The notes below the pieces were generated by a model that ran no database searches, was not told the DNA's origin, and saw only the letters and a list, made by a program, of their open reading frames with translations. From positions 1 to 40,622 of the forward strand of contig UQYK01000015.1 of assembly GCA_900545285.1 (NCBI GenBank): DNA of 40,622 bases, written 5' to 3'. This stretch comes from an uncultured Ruminococcus sp. (GTDB lineage: Bacteria > Bacillota > Clostridia > Oscillospirales > Ruminococcaceae). Shown here piece by piece: positions 31,639-40,555 of the stretch. The translations under genes were made by a program, and so were the position numbers. Position 1 is the first letter of the stretch. Every line of letters starts with the position of its first letter.

Positions 31639-31689
31639 TTTCTGATAACATCCTTTCCGATACATGTTTTTGCAACTTCAGATATCTTT

Positions 31690-31718
31690 ATTATACCCGA
31701 TCTTCCCATGCCTGTCAA
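31690..31718 (-). promoter_or_regulatory. pyrE promoter
   Basis: TTGACA (31718-31713) and TATAAT (31695-31690) on the minus strand, separated by 17 bp: a full consensus match for the housekeeping sigma factor. Confidence 0.85.
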
Positions 31719-31736
31719 GATTTTTTTCAAAAGCAA

Positions 31737-32708
31737 TCACTCCGGCGAATATAAGGCTGCCATCGCCTGTACTTTTTCCTGTACCTGCCGGCGCAGCGCT
31801 TCCGGCTTTAATACTTCCAGATCTGCGCCGTAGCGGAGCGCCCAGCGAGGAAAGCCTTTGCTGATGCACATTCGCACCCGAAGCTGTACAAAATCTGGTT
31901 TTTCCGGATCGGGCACAGCCGAGGCATAGCTGCCAAAGCGTTTGAGCAGATCATCCAGCAGATACCGGCGCACCCGGAGCACTACTGTGTCCACCTGCTC
32001 CGGTTCAAAGATGTCCACCACAGCGCCGTCCGGCTTCGGAATCGGCTCACAGCGCCGGAATGACGCACCGCCCCGGATATCCTGCATGCGGTCTACCCGA
32101 TATGTGCGAATCGTGCCGTCTGTTCCATTGCGGCATTTCAGATAAAACCGCTCCTGAAAATAGAGCACCTGACATGGAATCATGTTCCGGTCCTTGGAAA
32201 CATACTCCACCTGCTTGTGCGGATTCATTTTGCCGTAGGAAAAGTGAATCTTGCGTTTTTCTGCCATGATGGCATAAATCTGTTCCAGGTTCCGGAGCAA
32301 GTCCAGATCCGGCGGCACCATCCCTGCAATCTGAATCCGGTTCATAAGCTGGCGCACTTCCTTCTCGGAGCAAAGCTGCTCGAACTTTCGGATCAAATGC
32401 TGTTTCTGCTCCGGCGTGAGAAAGTGATTCATGGAGACAGAATCCACCAGAAACCGGATTTCATTCAGGGTAAATCCCCGGTTCCGGAGCCGGTAATAGT
32501 GGGTATTGTGCGCGCCGGTTTCCATGGTGATTTCATAGCCGGCATTTCCCAGACGATCCAGATCCCGCTGTACCGTCAGAGGTGACACATGCTGCAATTG
32601 ATAATTATTGTCCAGATAAGCGCAAATCTGCCGCAGTGTAACGCCCCGTGTATCATCCGTGCACCGTGTGAGATATTCCAGCACCAAAAGCATTCGTTCG
32701 CATTCCAT
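31737..32708 (-). CDS. WYL-domain transcriptional regulator
   Basis: A 323-residue regulator. An N-terminal winged helix covers about residues 1-75 (TLRQICAYLDNNY, SPLTVQRDLDRLGNAGYEI). The WYL domain lies in the middle (IHFSYGKMNPHKQVEYVSKD, IPCQVLYFQERFYLKCRN), with TYRVDRMQDI after it. A C-terminal WCX-like part follows. The family senses nucleic acid or small ligands. GGGAGG lies 8 nt before the ATG at 32708. The gene begins 13 bases after the HxlR gene, so they form one transcript. Confidence 0.92.
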   Translation of the reverse strand: MECERMLLVLEYLTRCTDDTRGVTLRQICAYLDNNYQLQHVSPLTVQRDLDRLGNAGYEITMETGAHNTHYYRLRNRGFTLNEIRFLVDSVSMNHFLTPEQKQHLIRKFEQLCSEKEVRQLMNRIQIAGMVPPDLDLLRNLEQIYAIMAEKRKIHFSYGKMNPHKQVEYVSKDRNMIPCQVLYFQERFYLKCRNGTDGTIRTYRVDRMQDIRGGASFRRCEPIPKPDGAVVDIFEPEQVDTVVLRVRRYLLDDLLKRFGSYASAVPDPEKPDFVQLRVRMCISKGFPRWALRYGADLEVLKPEALRRQVQEKVQAMAALYSPE

Positions 32709-32721
32709 GGTATTTTCCTCC

Positions 32722-33108
32722 CTATGCGTTTTTTTCGGGATAATCACACTTCTGGCAATGTGCCCATGTGTGCGTCACTTCCTGCTTGTGATAGGCTCCT
32801 GCCCACTGACAGATGCTCTGCAAAATCGGAACCACAGACTTCTCCTTTTCTATCAACTGGTACTCCACCCGTGGGGGAATCTCGTCATAGGATTTGCGCA
32901 GGACAATCTCATCTCTTTGCAGTTCCTTCAATGTGACTGCCAGAAAGGCATCTGTAATATTTCCCATTTCATGGCGCAGCTGAACATACCGCAGCACTTC
33001 CTTTGCCGCCAGGGCGCGAATAATCCGTGACTTCCATTTTCCTCCGAAAATATCCAGGCCATATTCCAGCGGACAGCGGATATCTTTTTCCAGCTTCGGC
33101 TGATACAT
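32722..33108 (-). CDS. HxlR-family transcriptional regulator
   Basis: A 128-residue winged-helix protein with the HxlR pattern: CPLEYGLDIFGGKWKSRII, LRYVQLRHEMGNITDAFLAV, TLKELQRDEIVLRKSYDEIP and PRVEYQLIEKEKSVVPIL. HxlR proteins respond to reactive electrophiles, oxidants or multidrug stress. There is an N-terminal Cys12 and a C-terminal pair CQKC that could sense redox. It is coded first in a two-gene transcript with the WYL regulator, and no enzyme target is adjacent. Confidence 0.95.
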   Translation of the reverse strand: MYQPKLEKDIRCPLEYGLDIFGGKWKSRIIRALAAKEVLRYVQLRHEMGNITDAFLAVTLKELQRDEIVLRKSYDEIPPRVEYQLIEKEKSVVPILQSICQWAGAYHKQEVTHTWAHCQKCDYPEKNA

Positions 33109-33159
33109 TGCATCATCCCCTCTCCAAATGCTTTTTCCTTTTTACAGGTGCTTACTTTA

Positions 33160-33188
33160 ATTATAGCAAATCTTTCGGTTTCTGACAA
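33160..33188 (-). promoter_or_regulatory. HxlR-WYL operon promoter
   Basis: TTGTCA (33188-33183) and TATAAT (33165-33160) on the minus strand, 17 bp apart, about 50 bases before the HxlR start. Confidence 0.8.
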
Positions 33189-33220
33189 GTCATTCGATTT
33201 TCCGGCATGGGATTTTCGCA

Positions 33221-33269
33221 AAAAGGCACTGCCCGTTTCGTGTCAATTCACGCCGGTGCAGTGCCTTTT
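33221..33269 (-). terminator. Terminator after the small acidic protein gene
   Basis: Arms AAAAGGCACTGC (33221-33232) and GCAGTGCCTTTT (33258-33269) form a 12-bp stem with a 25-nt loop and a short T run on each strand. It separates the small gene from the HxlR promoter. Confidence 0.75.
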
Positions 33270-33294
33270 CAAATCCGTCTTATCAGATAAATGC

Positions 33295-33522
33295 TTATGT
33301 CTCGCAGGGGTTGTCTGTTTGTTCGATGACGGAGAGATCAATCTCGTCTCCTTCGTGCCAATTCTGTTCGATCAGTACGCGCTCCGGAATGAGCTTCCAG
33401 CAGGTTTCCCCGAAAGCGTTTTTCAGCAGCAGCTCGTCCATAGGGACAGCGCCAGGGCACGGCCCTTCACAGCCATAGTCTGCGTCATGAATCTCCAGAA
33501 TCACCCATTTTTCATCTGTCAT
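33295..33522 (-). CDS. Small acidic protein of unknown function (75 aa)
   Basis: A 75-residue acidic protein (ILEIHDADYGCEGPCPGAVP, then LIEQNWHEGDEIDLSVIEQT). GGAG is 10 nt before the ATG at 33522. It lies 19 bases after the GH44 stop on the same strand and ends before a terminator, so it is the last gene of that transcript. The GCEGPCPG cysteine pair and the W/E/D-rich composition are the main visible features. Family not recognised. Confidence 0.6.
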   Translation of the reverse strand: MTDEKWVILEIHDADYGCEGPCPGAVPMDELLLKNAFGETCWKLIPERVLIEQNWHEGDEIDLSVIEQTDNPCET

Positions 33523-33541
33523 TTTATTCAAGCTCCATTTC

Positions 33542-36097
33542 TCAATCCGCACAGGGCAGGCTGTTGATCAGGTGGACCAGGAATTTCACCAGTACCAACG
33601 CATCTGCGCCGTTTACTTCTCCATCCTGGTTGCAGTCCGCATTGTCATGTGCCTGCTCGCTCAGGTCTACCATATCTGCCACAGCCTTATTGAGCAGTAC
33701 CGCATCTGCCAGGCTCACCTTGCCGTCCAGCGTCACATCCCCGAACAGCACTGAAGCCGGGCGAAAATCGGTCTGACTTGTTTGCGTTGCCGTTTCCGTT
33801 TCTGTCCGTGTCTCTGTTTGTGAAGAAAGCGGCGTTGTCTCTGTGCTGCTTTCTGTAACGCGCGTTGTCACAGAGCCGCTGTCTGCGGTTGTTTGTACCG
33901 TGTCGGCCGTGGAAGCCGATGTAGTCACAGTAGTGGTTGTTTCGGTAGCAGGTGCTTCCGTGGCGGCAGTCGTGGTAACTGTCGTTCCCGGCTGTGTCGG
34001 CCGCTCATAGACCAACGTCACAGAATCTACCACAGCAGTGATATCGCTGCCGTTCTTTTCGTCCTTTTCGGAGGAAGCCCACCAGACCTGAATCTCCGCT
34101 TCTGTGTCGGCACAGCTGCCGGAAACCACCTTGGATTCCGTTCCCACGGTGATCTTGTACTGATCGTCAAAGGGCACTGTCACCGTACCGCTGTTTAGCT
34201 GGTAGGAGAAATTCTTGCAGCCCCAGTAAGGCGTATTCGTTCCTGTTTCCGTCACCTTTTGGAAGCACAGTGCGCCGCCGCCCACAGCCCAGGTAGAACC
34301 TTCGCTGGAAGAGACCTGCATATGCAGCTGGATTTCCTTCAGGTATTCCTTGTCCCCCAGGGGAATCCGGGCATAGCCTTCCTGAGATTTCGGCAGATCG
34401 CTGACAGTATAGTCCACCTTTTCTGTGGTATAGGCCGGGCCATCTGGTACAACCACATCCGTCTTTTCGTCTGCGATTACAATTTGTGCCACAGACAGCG
34501 GCGGCAGCTCTACTGTAACCTGGTTGCCGGAAACATCGTTCTGTACATCCAAAATCTGAATATCGCTGCTGTCCTGCGTTACGGCATAGACCACAGCGCT
34601 CTGATAGTCTGTTTCCGTGCCGGAAAGCTGAATTGTGGCCTTTTCCGTATCGGTCTTGCTCTTATTGGAGAGAACCGTTGTCACAGTGCCTTCCTGATCG
34701 TCCTGAATGGAAGCGAATACCGCCGCCTTGGACAAATCCTCAGAAGAAGATTCCACCAGCGTGTTGCCGAATGCGCTTCCTGCTCCGTCATAGTTGGTGT
34801 AGAGGTTAATGGCGCTGAGGACATAGGGACACTCTGCCAATTTTCCCCAATAGGCCGCCAGGTACACGCCCTGATCCGCAAATGCGCCCAGTGCCTCTGC
34901 CTCTGCAATAGCAGAAGCCGGAACCTTTCCCAGCGTGCTATCCATATTGATATTTTCCAGATTATATTCGGTCAGTGCCAGCTTTGTGCCGGGATAATAC
35001 TGGTCAATGGATTCCTGCATCCGGGTGAGGAACGGGAACACACCGCCGAAATACTTTCCCAGCCAGCTGTCCTCCTGATAATCCGGGTCATACAGGCTTC
35101 TGGCAGACTGGAGCGCGTCATCCGCAGTTTCCAGATCCTGGGCGTAATAGTGTACATCCACAACGTCCAGCAATCTCTGGCCATTTTCTGCTTCTGCATC
35201 CGCCATCTGCTTGAGGTAATAATCCATGTACCAGCTGTACTGGCTCTTTACTGCTGTCCAGTCCGGATCGGTGTAAGAATCCCCGTTTCCGGCCTGATAG
35301 CAGGCCAGCGGTCCCCAGAACGCCGGGCCAAAGGTCTCTGCATGGGGATCAATCTTCTTTACAGCCTTTGCCAGTCCCACCGTCTTGGAAATCAATTCCT
35401 CGTTGGAAACCATGTTGGGATGCAGCAGAGAGTGGCTTCCGCTCCACAGCACCGGCTCATTGTCCAGGTTATAGCCCTGGATGCCGGTTGCCGTTGTGGA
35501 ATCTCCCAGGTTCTTCACCAGGTAATTGACGTACTCGTCCATATACACCACGCCGTCATCCAGATCCGGCTCATCGGAAAAGGCGCTTCCCTTTTCAAAT
35601 TCCACCTTGTTCCAGCGGTCAGAGGGTGCGGCCTCGCTTTCAGAAACTGCGCCGTTCTTGTCCGCAGAAACATAGCCGGCCATCTGGAGTCCGGTCATTT
35701 TATAGGGAATGCCGTATGTTGCACAGTCTGCCGACAGTCTCCGGGCGTTGCTGGCCGGGCCTTCTGTCACATCTCCCAAATAAGTGTCCGAACTGTTCTG
35801 CCAGTCTCTCCCAGCGTTGGAGTAGTTCGTCTCCCAGTTATAGCCGGTATAGCGGTTTCCGCCCTGGCGCACCGCATTGACTTTTACCTTGGAAAGGCCG
35901 GTTTCGCTGAATGAATCATTGACACCATAGATGTATGGGCTGATGGCCTTTCGGGTGCCATCCAGCTTTACAGCAATCTGCATGTCATAGCTGCCAGTGC
36001 TACTGTCTTCCGCCACAGCGGCCGGTAGCTGTGCAACACCGGACACTGCCAGCACACCGGACAGCAGTCCGGCCATAATTCTTCGTGTGTTTTTCAT
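33542..36097 (-). CDS. Secreted GH44 glycanase with C-terminal type I dockerin
   Basis: An 851-residue cellulosomal enzyme. The signal peptide is 1-29 (ATG 36097, AAGGAG 10 nt upstream). The GH44 catalytic domain spans about 35-570: it opens with AISPYIYGVN, the acid/base is Glu214 in LDNEPVLW, and the likely nucleophile is Glu377 in LALTEYNLEN. Family 44 enzymes cleave beta-1,4 glucan or xyloglucan. A probable carbohydrate-binding module follows (about 590-730), then a Thr/Ser/Glu-rich linker. The last 65 residues are a dockerin with two calcium loops (GDVTLDGKVSLADAV and DCNQDGEVNGADAL). This implies a scaffoldin and a cellulosome elsewhere in the genome. Confidence 0.94.
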   Translation of the reverse strand: MKNTRRIMAGLLSGVLAVSGVAQLPAAVAEDSSTGSYDMQIAVKLDGTRKAISPYIYGVNDSFSETGLSKVKVNAVRQGGNRYTGYNWETNYSNAGRDWQNSSDTYLGDVTEGPASNARRLSADCATYGIPYKMTGLQMAGYVSADKNGAVSESEAAPSDRWNKVEFEKGSAFSDEPDLDDGVVYMDEYVNYLVKNLGDSTTATGIQGYNLDNEPVLWSGSHSLLHPNMVSNEELISKTVGLAKAVKKIDPHAETFGPAFWGPLACYQAGNGDSYTDPDWTAVKSQYSWYMDYYLKQMADAEAENGQRLLDVVDVHYYAQDLETADDALQSARSLYDPDYQEDSWLGKYFGGVFPFLTRMQESIDQYYPGTKLALTEYNLENINMDSTLGKVPASAIAEAEALGAFADQGVYLAAYWGKLAECPYVLSAINLYTNYDGAGSAFGNTLVESSSEDLSKAAVFASIQDDQEGTVTTVLSNKSKTDTEKATIQLSGTETDYQSAVVYAVTQDSSDIQILDVQNDVSGNQVTVELPPLSVAQIVIADEKTDVVVPDGPAYTTEKVDYTVSDLPKSQEGYARIPLGDKEYLKEIQLHMQVSSSEGSTWAVGGGALCFQKVTETGTNTPYWGCKNFSYQLNSGTVTVPFDDQYKITVGTESKVVSGSCADTEAEIQVWWASSEKDEKNGSDITAVVDSVTLVYERPTQPGTTVTTTAATEAPATETTTTVTTSASTADTVQTTADSGSVTTRVTESSTETTPLSSQTETRTETETATQTSQTDFRPASVLFGDVTLDGKVSLADAVLLNKAVADMVDLSEQAHDNADCNQDGEVNGADALVLVKFLVHLINSLPCAD

Positions 36098-36171
36098 AAA
36101 ACATATTCTCCTTCTTTTCCGGCAGCACGCTTTCTCCGCCGGACACATTTCGTGTTTGCTTTCATAGAAAC

Positions 36172-36200
36172 AGTATAGCACATCCTGCTGAAAAATGCAA
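36172..36200 (-). promoter_or_regulatory. GH44 gene promoter
   Basis: TTGCAT (36200-36195) and TATACT (36177-36172) on the minus strand with a 17-bp spacer, about 75 bases before the GH44 start. Confidence 0.75.
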
Positions 36201-36299
36201 TCATTTTGCGAGATATTTTTCCATTTTTTCTTGCTTTTCTATGAAATATGTACAGTTTCCCGATACACGGCGCCCTATTTTGGCAGATTCTGCTGTACG

Positions 36300-37433
36300 C
36301 TACTGCTTTCGCATCAGCTGGCGATAGCGCAGAGGTGTCATGCCAGTGCTTTTTTTAAACTGCCGGGTAAAATAGCTCTGGGACGGAAAAGCAAAATAAG
36401 CGCTGATCTCCTGGATGGAGTAGTTGGAATATTTGAGAAGATTCTTGCACAGGTTGAGTTTTTCCTCCAGGATATAGGCTGTAATGGTCTTGTTCTCTGT
36501 TTTTTTAAAGAGGGCAGAGAGATAGTCCGGATGGATGTGAAACTGCTCTGCCATCTCCTTCACCGTAATTTTGGTGTGCATATTCTGAAAGATGTAGTCC
36601 TTTGCCTTTCGGACAAAGGGGTTAAAGCCAGTGCCGGACTGCTTCCGGTGCACTGCCTCCGCAAAGGCCAGCTGCGCCTGATAGGCCGCCTGCTCTACCG
36701 CAATGGGATCTTTCAGATTCTCTTCGATTTCGAAGATAAAGCCATCCGCCATGGAAAAGGAAAGCTCCTGGCTGAGGCCGCCGGCAATGGCGCTCCGGGA
36801 AGCCAGCGTAATGACACCCACCGCCAGATTCTTGCTCTGCCGAAGGGGATTGCTGGCCAGTGTGCCATACTCCCCCTCATAAGTTTCACCTACACAGCGT
36901 TTCAGCCCCTCCGGATCCCCCAGGCGTATGCACTCCTGCTCCCGCTGCTCCTTGGCGTAAGGGTTGTGCAGCGTCTGGCGTTCCTGCCGGTCAAAAATCA
37001 TATCCCCCATGCGTTTTTCCATGCGCTGTTCGGTTCCCGGCGCAGTACTGTCCAGTTCGGATACGGAGCAGCTCTCCCCTGTGAGAAGATTCCACAGCAG
37101 CACCACACCGGCGAGAAACTGTTCGTGCCAGTTGGGCTGGATGGAGCGGAACGGCCCGGCCAGAATGGTTTGTTCGTGAACTTCGTCCAGCAGCACCGCA
37201 TATACGGCATCCTCTGTTTTGGCCAGCACTGGTTTTTTCCGGTTTCCCTGTATCAGCAGCGAGCGGCGGAATGCGTTCCGAAAAATCGGTGCATCATTCC
37301 CCAGACTCTGGCCGCCGTACCGCGCTGTCAGGCCGCCGTCTGCGCGGCATACCCAAAGGGGCGTGTGCATCAACGGCACCAGCTGCTGCATCCAGATTCT
37401 GCCCGGTGCAGATTCCTGCTTTTGCGTTTCCAT
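36300..37433 (-). CDS. AraC-family transcriptional regulator
   Basis: A 377-residue regulator. The N-terminal 260 residues carry a sensor-like region (AVYAVLLDEVHEQTILAGPF) of unknown ligand. The last 100 residues are an AraC double helix-turn-helix: ITVKEMAEQFHIHPDYLSALFKK and IQEISAYFAFPSQSYFTRQFKK with GMTPLRYR. The ATG at 37433 follows GGGGGA by 8 nt. It is divergent from galK and upstream of the GH44 gene on its own strand, so it may control sugar use genes on either side. Confidence 0.93.
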   Translation of the reverse strand: METQKQESAPGRIWMQQLVPLMHTPLWVCRADGGLTARYGGQSLGNDAPIFRNAFRRSLLIQGNRKKPVLAKTEDAVYAVLLDEVHEQTILAGPFRSIQPNWHEQFLAGVVLLWNLLTGESCSVSELDSTAPGTEQRMEKRMGDMIFDRQERQTLHNPYAKEQREQECIRLGDPEGLKRCVGETYEGEYGTLASNPLRQSKNLAVGVITLASRSAIAGGLSQELSFSMADGFIFEIEENLKDPIAVEQAAYQAQLAFAEAVHRKQSGTGFNPFVRKAKDYIFQNMHTKITVKEMAEQFHIHPDYLSALFKKTENKTITAYILEEKLNLCKNLLKYSNYSIQEISAYFAFPSQSYFTRQFKKSTGMTPLRYRQLMRKQ

Positions 37434-37487
37434 TGTCCGATTCCCCCTGTCTTTTTCAGATCCTTCTGGTTGCATCTTACTGTCTCT

Positions 37488-37517
37488 ATTTTAGCACATT
37501 CTCACAAACCCTGTCAA
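37488..37517 (-). promoter_or_regulatory. Promoter of the AraC regulator gene
   Basis: TTGACA (37517-37512) and TAAAAT (37493-37488) on the minus strand, 18 bp apart, about 55 bases before the ATG at 37433. It faces away from the galK promoter candidate. Confidence 0.75.
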
Positions 37518-37587
37518 CAAAAAGGAACAGGAAACCTAAAAATTCAGAAAAAATCTCGGAATTGATGTAAAAGCATCAGAAAAAGGA

Positions 37588-37617
37588 TATACAAAGGAAT
37601 GGAAGCTGTGCTAGAAT
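37588..37617 (+). promoter_or_regulatory. Candidate galKT promoter
   Basis: TATACA (37588-37593) and TAGAAT (37612-37617) are 18 bp apart, about 50 bases before galK. The weak -35 fits a promoter that needs an activator, such as the divergent AraC protein. Confidence 0.4.
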
Positions 37618-37667
37618 AATACCAGAACACACGAAACGCAAATTCCACACAGGAGGTTATTCCATCT

Positions 37668-38954
37668 ATGAAACCGGAAGCACTCATGCATAAAATCGAA
37701 AGCGGCGCATTCGACACCACCTTTCACCTGATGTACGGCACTGCGCCGGGCATCATAGCCGACCAGAAAAAGCGCTATCTGGATGCCATCCGCGCCTTTT
37801 CCGCACACTATCCCCAGCGGCAGGACGTTTCCCTGTTTTCTGCGCCCGGCCGAACCGAAATCGGCGGCAACCACACCGACCACCAGTACGGCTGTGTTCT
37901 GGCAGCGGCTGTGAATCTGGATGTCATTGCCGTGGTAGCCTTTCACCAGGACGGCGTAATCCGGCTCCAGTCCAAGGGATATCCGGCAGACACTGTGGCG
38001 CTCTCCGATCTTGCCCCTCATCCGGAGGAACAGGGCACCTCAGCCGCCATCATCCGGGGCATGGCGGCGCACTTTGCGGCACTGGGCTGCACCATCGGCG
38101 GCTTTGATGCCTACACCACCTCGGATGTCCTCAGCGGCTCCGGGCTTTCCTCCTCGGCGGCATTTGAGGTGCTCCTGGGTACAATTTTGGATCAGCACTA
38201 CAATCGGGGCAAAGCCGGCGCTGTCTCCGTTGCAAAAGCAGCACAGCGCGCCGAAAATGTCTACTTCGGCAAGGCCAGCGGCCTGATGGATCAGATGGTC
38301 AGCGCAGCGGGCGGATTTGTCGGCATTGATTTTGCCGATCCGGAGCAGCCGAAAATCGAAAACCATATCTTTAACTTTGACCAGGCCGGCTACACGCTGT
38401 GCATTACGGATACCAAGGGCAGCCACGCCGATCTCACGCCGGATTACAGCGCTGTTCCCCAGGAAATGAGACAGGTGGCACAGTTCTTCGGAAAATCTGT
38501 GCTCCGGGATGTGGAGGAGGGTGCCTTTCTGGAAGCACTCCCCCGGCTGCGGGAGCACTGCTCTGACCGTGCCATCCTCCGCGCTGCTCACTTTTTCGCA
38601 GAGAACAAACGTGCCATAGCTGAGTCCCAGGCGCTCTCACAGGGAGATATGCCGGAATTTCTCCGGCTGGTACAGGCATCCGGAGATTCTTCTGACAGTC
38701 TGCTGCAAAATCTCTACTCCGTCCGAAAGCCGGAGCAGCAGGCGCTGGGGCTGGGCATCTGGCGCAGCAAGCAGCTTCTTCAGGGAAAGGGTGCCGTCCG
38801 GGTACACGGCGGCGGTTTTGCCGGAACCATTCAGGCCTTTGTTCCCCTGGCGCTGACAGAACGGTATATCCAGGAAATGAACCGGCTGTTCGGAAACGGC
38901 AGCTGTCAAACTCTGCGGATTCGCCCCATGGGCGGCGTTTCCGTCACCGAATAA
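37668..38954 (+). CDS. galK: Galactokinase
   Basis: A 428-residue GHMP kinase that phosphorylates galactose to galactose-1-phosphate, the first step of the Leloir route. It has the galactokinase signature PGRTEIGGNHTDHQYG (60-75), the ATP-binding loop LSGSGLSSSAAFEV (155-168) and the C-terminal GGGFAGTIQAF motif. AGGAGG lies about 10 nt before the ATG. It is coded 31 bases before galT on the same strand. The GNHTDH version, in place of the usual GEHTDY, occurs in some Clostridia and may change sugar specificity. Confidence 0.94.
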   Translation: MKPEALMHKIESGAFDTTFHLMYGTAPGIIADQKKRYLDAIRAFSAHYPQRQDVSLFSAPGRTEIGGNHTDHQYGCVLAAAVNLDVIAVVAFHQDGVIRLQSKGYPADTVALSDLAPHPEEQGTSAAIIRGMAAHFAALGCTIGGFDAYTTSDVLSGSGLSSSAAFEVLLGTILDQHYNRGKAGAVSVAKAAQRAENVYFGKASGLMDQMVSAAGGFVGIDFADPEQPKIENHIFNFDQAGYTLCITDTKGSHADLTPDYSAVPQEMRQVAQFFGKSVLRDVEEGAFLEALPRLREHCSDRAILRAAHFFAENKRAIAESQALSQGDMPEFLRLVQASGDSSDSLLQNLYSVRKPEQQALGLGIWRSKQLLQGKGAVRVHGGGFAGTIQAFVPLALTERYIQEMNRLFGNGSCQTLRIRPMGGVSVTE

Positions 38955-38985
38955 TCGAACACTTTTTAGGAGAGGAGTTTTACTG

Positions 38986-40491
38986 ATGATTGATACTGCG
39001 GTTCAAAATTTGATTCAATACGCCATCCAAAAGAAACTGATTGCCCCGGAGGATGAACTGGTCATTCGAAACCAGCTTCTTGATGTGCTGCACCGAAACA
39101 GCTGGGAGGACAGCACTGCACCGGACATTTCAGACGCTGACAGCATTGATGACATCCTGGCACCGCTCGTTGCCTATGCCTGTGAGACGGGCATTATTCC
39201 GGATACAAACGCCAGCCGGGATTTGTTTGACACCAAGCTGATGGGCATTCTCACGGCGCTCCCTCACGAAGTAAACGCTGTGTTCCGGAAGCACTACAGT
39301 GAAAGCCCGGAATCTGCTACCCAGTGGTATTATGCCTACAACCAGGCGCTCAACTACGTCCGCGCCGGACGCATTGCACGGGATCTCAAGTGGACGTATG
39401 ATTCCCCCTACGGTACGCTGGATATCACCATTAACCGTTCCAAGCCGGAAAAGGATCCCAGAGACATTGCCGCCGCCGGAAAGCAGGCTGCCGTCTCCTA
39501 TCCCAAGTGCCAGCTCTGCCCGGAGAATGCCGGATTTGCCGGTACCCGGAGCCATCCTGCCCGGCAAAATCTGCGGCCGATTCCCATTTCCATTGCCGGC
39601 AGCCCCTGGCAGTTCCAGTATTCCCCCTACGGCTACTACAACGAGCACTGCATCGTTTTCAATGCGCAGCATGTGCCCATGCGGATTGACCATGCCGTTT
39701 TCGAAAAGCTCTTTGACTTCCTGGATCTGTTCCCACATTACTTTATCGGTTCCAATGCTGACCTGCCGATTGTAGGCGGTTCTATCCTCAGCCATGAGCA
39801 TTTCCAGGGCGGAAACTATACCTTTGCCATGGCAAAAGCGCCTGTGGAAACCCGGTTTACTCTGCCGGGCTATCCAGATGTACAAGCCGGCACCGTGCGC
39901 TGGCCGATGTCGGTCATCCGGCTGAAAAGCCTGAACCGTACTGCGCTGTCCTCTGCCTGCGCCGATATTCTGACACAGTGGCGCAGCTACAGCGATCCGG
40001 CTGCCGCAATCTATGCGGAAACAGACGGCACGCCGCACAACACCATTACCCCCATTGCCCGAATGAATGGTGACTACTATGAATGTGATCTGGTGCTCCG
40101 GAACAACCGCACCACGCCGGAACGTCCGCTTGGCTTGTTCCATCCCGGCCCGGCGCTCCACCATATCAAAAAGGAAAATATCGGCCTGATTGAAGTCATG
40201 GGACTGGCTGTGCTTCCGGCACGGCTGGCCAACGAACTGACGCTTCTGGAACAGGCCATGCTCCGGGGAGACGATCTCACCACAGATCCGGTTCTGGCAC
40301 CCCATGCAGCCTGGGCGGCAGAAGTACGCTCCCGTCATCCGGAATTCTCCCTGGAATCTGCCGGTGAAATCCTGCGGCAGGAGGTCGGCGCTGTCTTTGC
40401 ACAGGTGCTGGAGGATGCCGGCGTATTTAAGCGCACACCAGATGGCCAGGCCGCTTTCCGCCGGTGGATTGACCAGATTCGCCAGGCCTGA
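38986..40491 (+). CDS. galT: UTP-hexose-1-phosphate uridylyltransferase (class II GalT)
   Basis: A 501-residue enzyme that transfers UMP to galactose-1-phosphate. The class II form has the active-site motif SHEHFQGG in the middle, CPENAGFAG before it and RNNRTTPERPLGLFHP later. AGGAG lies about 9 nt before the ATG. Together with galK it handles galactose released from plant or mucin glycans; the epimerase galE is not in this window. It ends before a strong terminator. Confidence 0.95.
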   Translation: MIDTAVQNLIQYAIQKKLIAPEDELVIRNQLLDVLHRNSWEDSTAPDISDADSIDDILAPLVAYACETGIIPDTNASRDLFDTKLMGILTALPHEVNAVFRKHYSESPESATQWYYAYNQALNYVRAGRIARDLKWTYDSPYGTLDITINRSKPEKDPRDIAAAGKQAAVSYPKCQLCPENAGFAGTRSHPARQNLRPIPISIAGSPWQFQYSPYGYYNEHCIVFNAQHVPMRIDHAVFEKLFDFLDLFPHYFIGSNADLPIVGGSILSHEHFQGGNYTFAMAKAPVETRFTLPGYPDVQAGTVRWPMSVIRLKSLNRTALSSACADILTQWRSYSDPAAAIYAETDGTPHNTITPIARMNGDYYECDLVLRNNRTTPERPLGLFHPGPALHHIKKENIGLIEVMGLAVLPARLANELTLLEQAMLRGDDLTTDPVLAPHAAWAAEVRSRHPEFSLESAGEILRQEVGAVFAQVLEDAGVFKRTPDGQAAFRRWIDQIRQA

Positions 40492-40523
40492 CACGTGCCG
40501 GCACACCTTACTTTAAAGAAACG

Positions 40524-40555
40524 AAAAAGCACAGCTCCTCGGAACTGTGCTTTTT
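40524..40555 (+). terminator. Terminator of the galKT operon
   Basis: AAAAAGCACAG and CTGTGCTTTTT form an 11-bp stem with a 10-nt loop and a T run on the plus strand; the sequence is also T-rich on the other strand. The last 65 bases of the window hold no feature I can support. Confidence 0.9.

Noticed and set aside
34259..35914. A 551-codon plus-strand frame opposite the GH44 gene
   Set aside because: It lies entirely antisense to a gene with full GH44 and dockerin motifs, and its translation is rich in Cys, His and Ile without any domain pattern.
36195..37565. A 456-codon plus-strand frame opposite the AraC gene
   Set aside because: It is a shadow of the AraC coding strand; the AraC frame has two clear helix-turn-helix motifs.
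39130..40506. A 458-codon minus-strand frame opposite galT
   Set aside because: galT on the plus strand has full class II motifs and a ribosome site; the antisense frame has no domain pattern.
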